Source of the DNA: Candidatus Hydrogenedentota bacterium
GTDB taxonomy: Bacteria > Hydrogenedentota > Hydrogenedentia > Hydrogenedentales > SLHB01
Reading direction: 5' to 3'
Assembly: GCA_003557825.1 (NCBI GenBank)
Contig: PWNM01000522.1
Span: forward strand, 1-6,289
Length of the DNA stretch: 6,289 nucleotides
The notes under the pieces were generated by a model. That model was not told where the DNA came from. It did no database searches and worked only from the letters and a program-made list of their open reading frames with translations. Every line of letters begins with the position of its first letter. The stretch's first letter is position 1. The position numbers were made by a program, and so were the translations under genes. This document shows positions 6,210 to 6,289 of the stretch, one piece after another.

Positions 6210-6289
6210 AGCCTTGATCCGGTTGCCGATTGCCGATTGTTGAGGTGTGATTGTTGAAGGAGAAGAAAATGCATCGCCGCCAGAGCCCG
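6189..6289 (+). repeat. 101-bp perfect direct repeat, right copy
   Basis: Identical to 5252-5352. Together the copies bracket the four-helix-bundle gene and units C and D, giving a 937-bp spacing that may be a higher-order duplication unit. Confidence 0.9.
6210..6289 (+). repeat. Repeat unit E, cut by the window edge
   Basis: The first 80 bp of a unit, identical to the start of unit B through the loop module CGCCAGAGCCCG. It carries the same AAGGAG and ATG pair (ATG at 6269). The right arm lies outside the window, so the array continues. Confidence 0.85.

Larger units (their letters stand above)
5122..6289 (+). repeat. Array of ~150-bp hairpin-forming repeats interrupted by a four-helix-bundle gene
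   Basis: All units lie in the same orientation, and start-to-start distances within each uninterrupted run are 151, 149, 152 and 150 bp. Each full unit is a head (AGCCTTGATCC or variant), a left arm of five 7-bp steps of GATTGNN type, an insert of about 55 nt, and a right arm of five or six 7-bp steps of NNCAATC type, then AATCCC. The arms are complementary in register; in unit A about 28 of 37 positions pair. The array starts directly after the LacI-type stop codon and is cut by the right edge. Apart from the gene at 5525-5878, no convincing coding sequence was seen. Confidence 0.9.

Noticed and set aside
5122..6289. CRISPR array
   Set aside because: The repeats are about 150 bp, nearly contiguous and inverted internally; there are no short repeats with unique spacers of uniform length and no cas genes.
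5122..6289. Diversity-generating retroelement template/variable repeat pair
   Set aside because: Differences between units are module swaps and scattered changes rather than adenine-specific substitutions, and no reverse transcriptase is visible.

Overview
The window looks like chromosomal DNA from a GC-rich, Gram-negative bacterium. The best guess is Verrucomicrobiota (Opitutae-like) or a relative in the PVC group. The guess rests on protein style: the LacI-type regulator, the SSS symporter with an extra C-terminal domain, and the lipoprotein leading into a right-handed beta-helix fold. No rRNA or other taxonomic marker is present, so the assignment is tentative.

Left two thirds (1-5121): a small carbohydrate-use locus. 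A LacI-family repressor (4090-5121, +) is divergent, across a 148-bp intergenic region, from a leftward operon. That operon encodes a sodium/solute symporter (3941-2133), then after 9 nt a cytoplasmic glycoside hydrolase family 3 enzyme with a NagZ-like Asp-x-His dyad (2123-378), then after 71 nt the start of a lipoprotein resembling pectate-lyase-type beta-helix proteins (306 to the left edge, partial). The inferred logic is that the lipoprotein works on a glycan outside the inner membrane, the symporter imports the released saccharide, the GH3 enzyme cuts it in the cytoplasm, and the LacI protein senses an intermediate. The substrate cannot be read from the sequence.

Right third (5122-6289): a repeat array that begins right after the regulator's stop codon and runs off the right edge. 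It has four full units of 149-152 bp (A, B, C, D), one truncated unit (E) and one degenerate unit head. Each full unit has a left arm of 7-bp GATTGNN-type steps and a right arm of complementary NNCAATC-type steps in matching register, so it can fold into a long imperfect hairpin with a loop of about 55 nt. The loops are mosaics of two alternative modules at each of two positions, and all four combinations occur. Between units B and C lies one gene (5525-5878) for a four-helix-bundle protein of the 23S rRNA intervening-sequence / Avd-like family. A 101-bp perfect duplication, 937 bp apart, flanks it. This repeat-plus-gene arrangement is the least explained part of the window. No reverse transcriptase, transposase, integrase, CRISPR array, tRNA or rRNA was seen.
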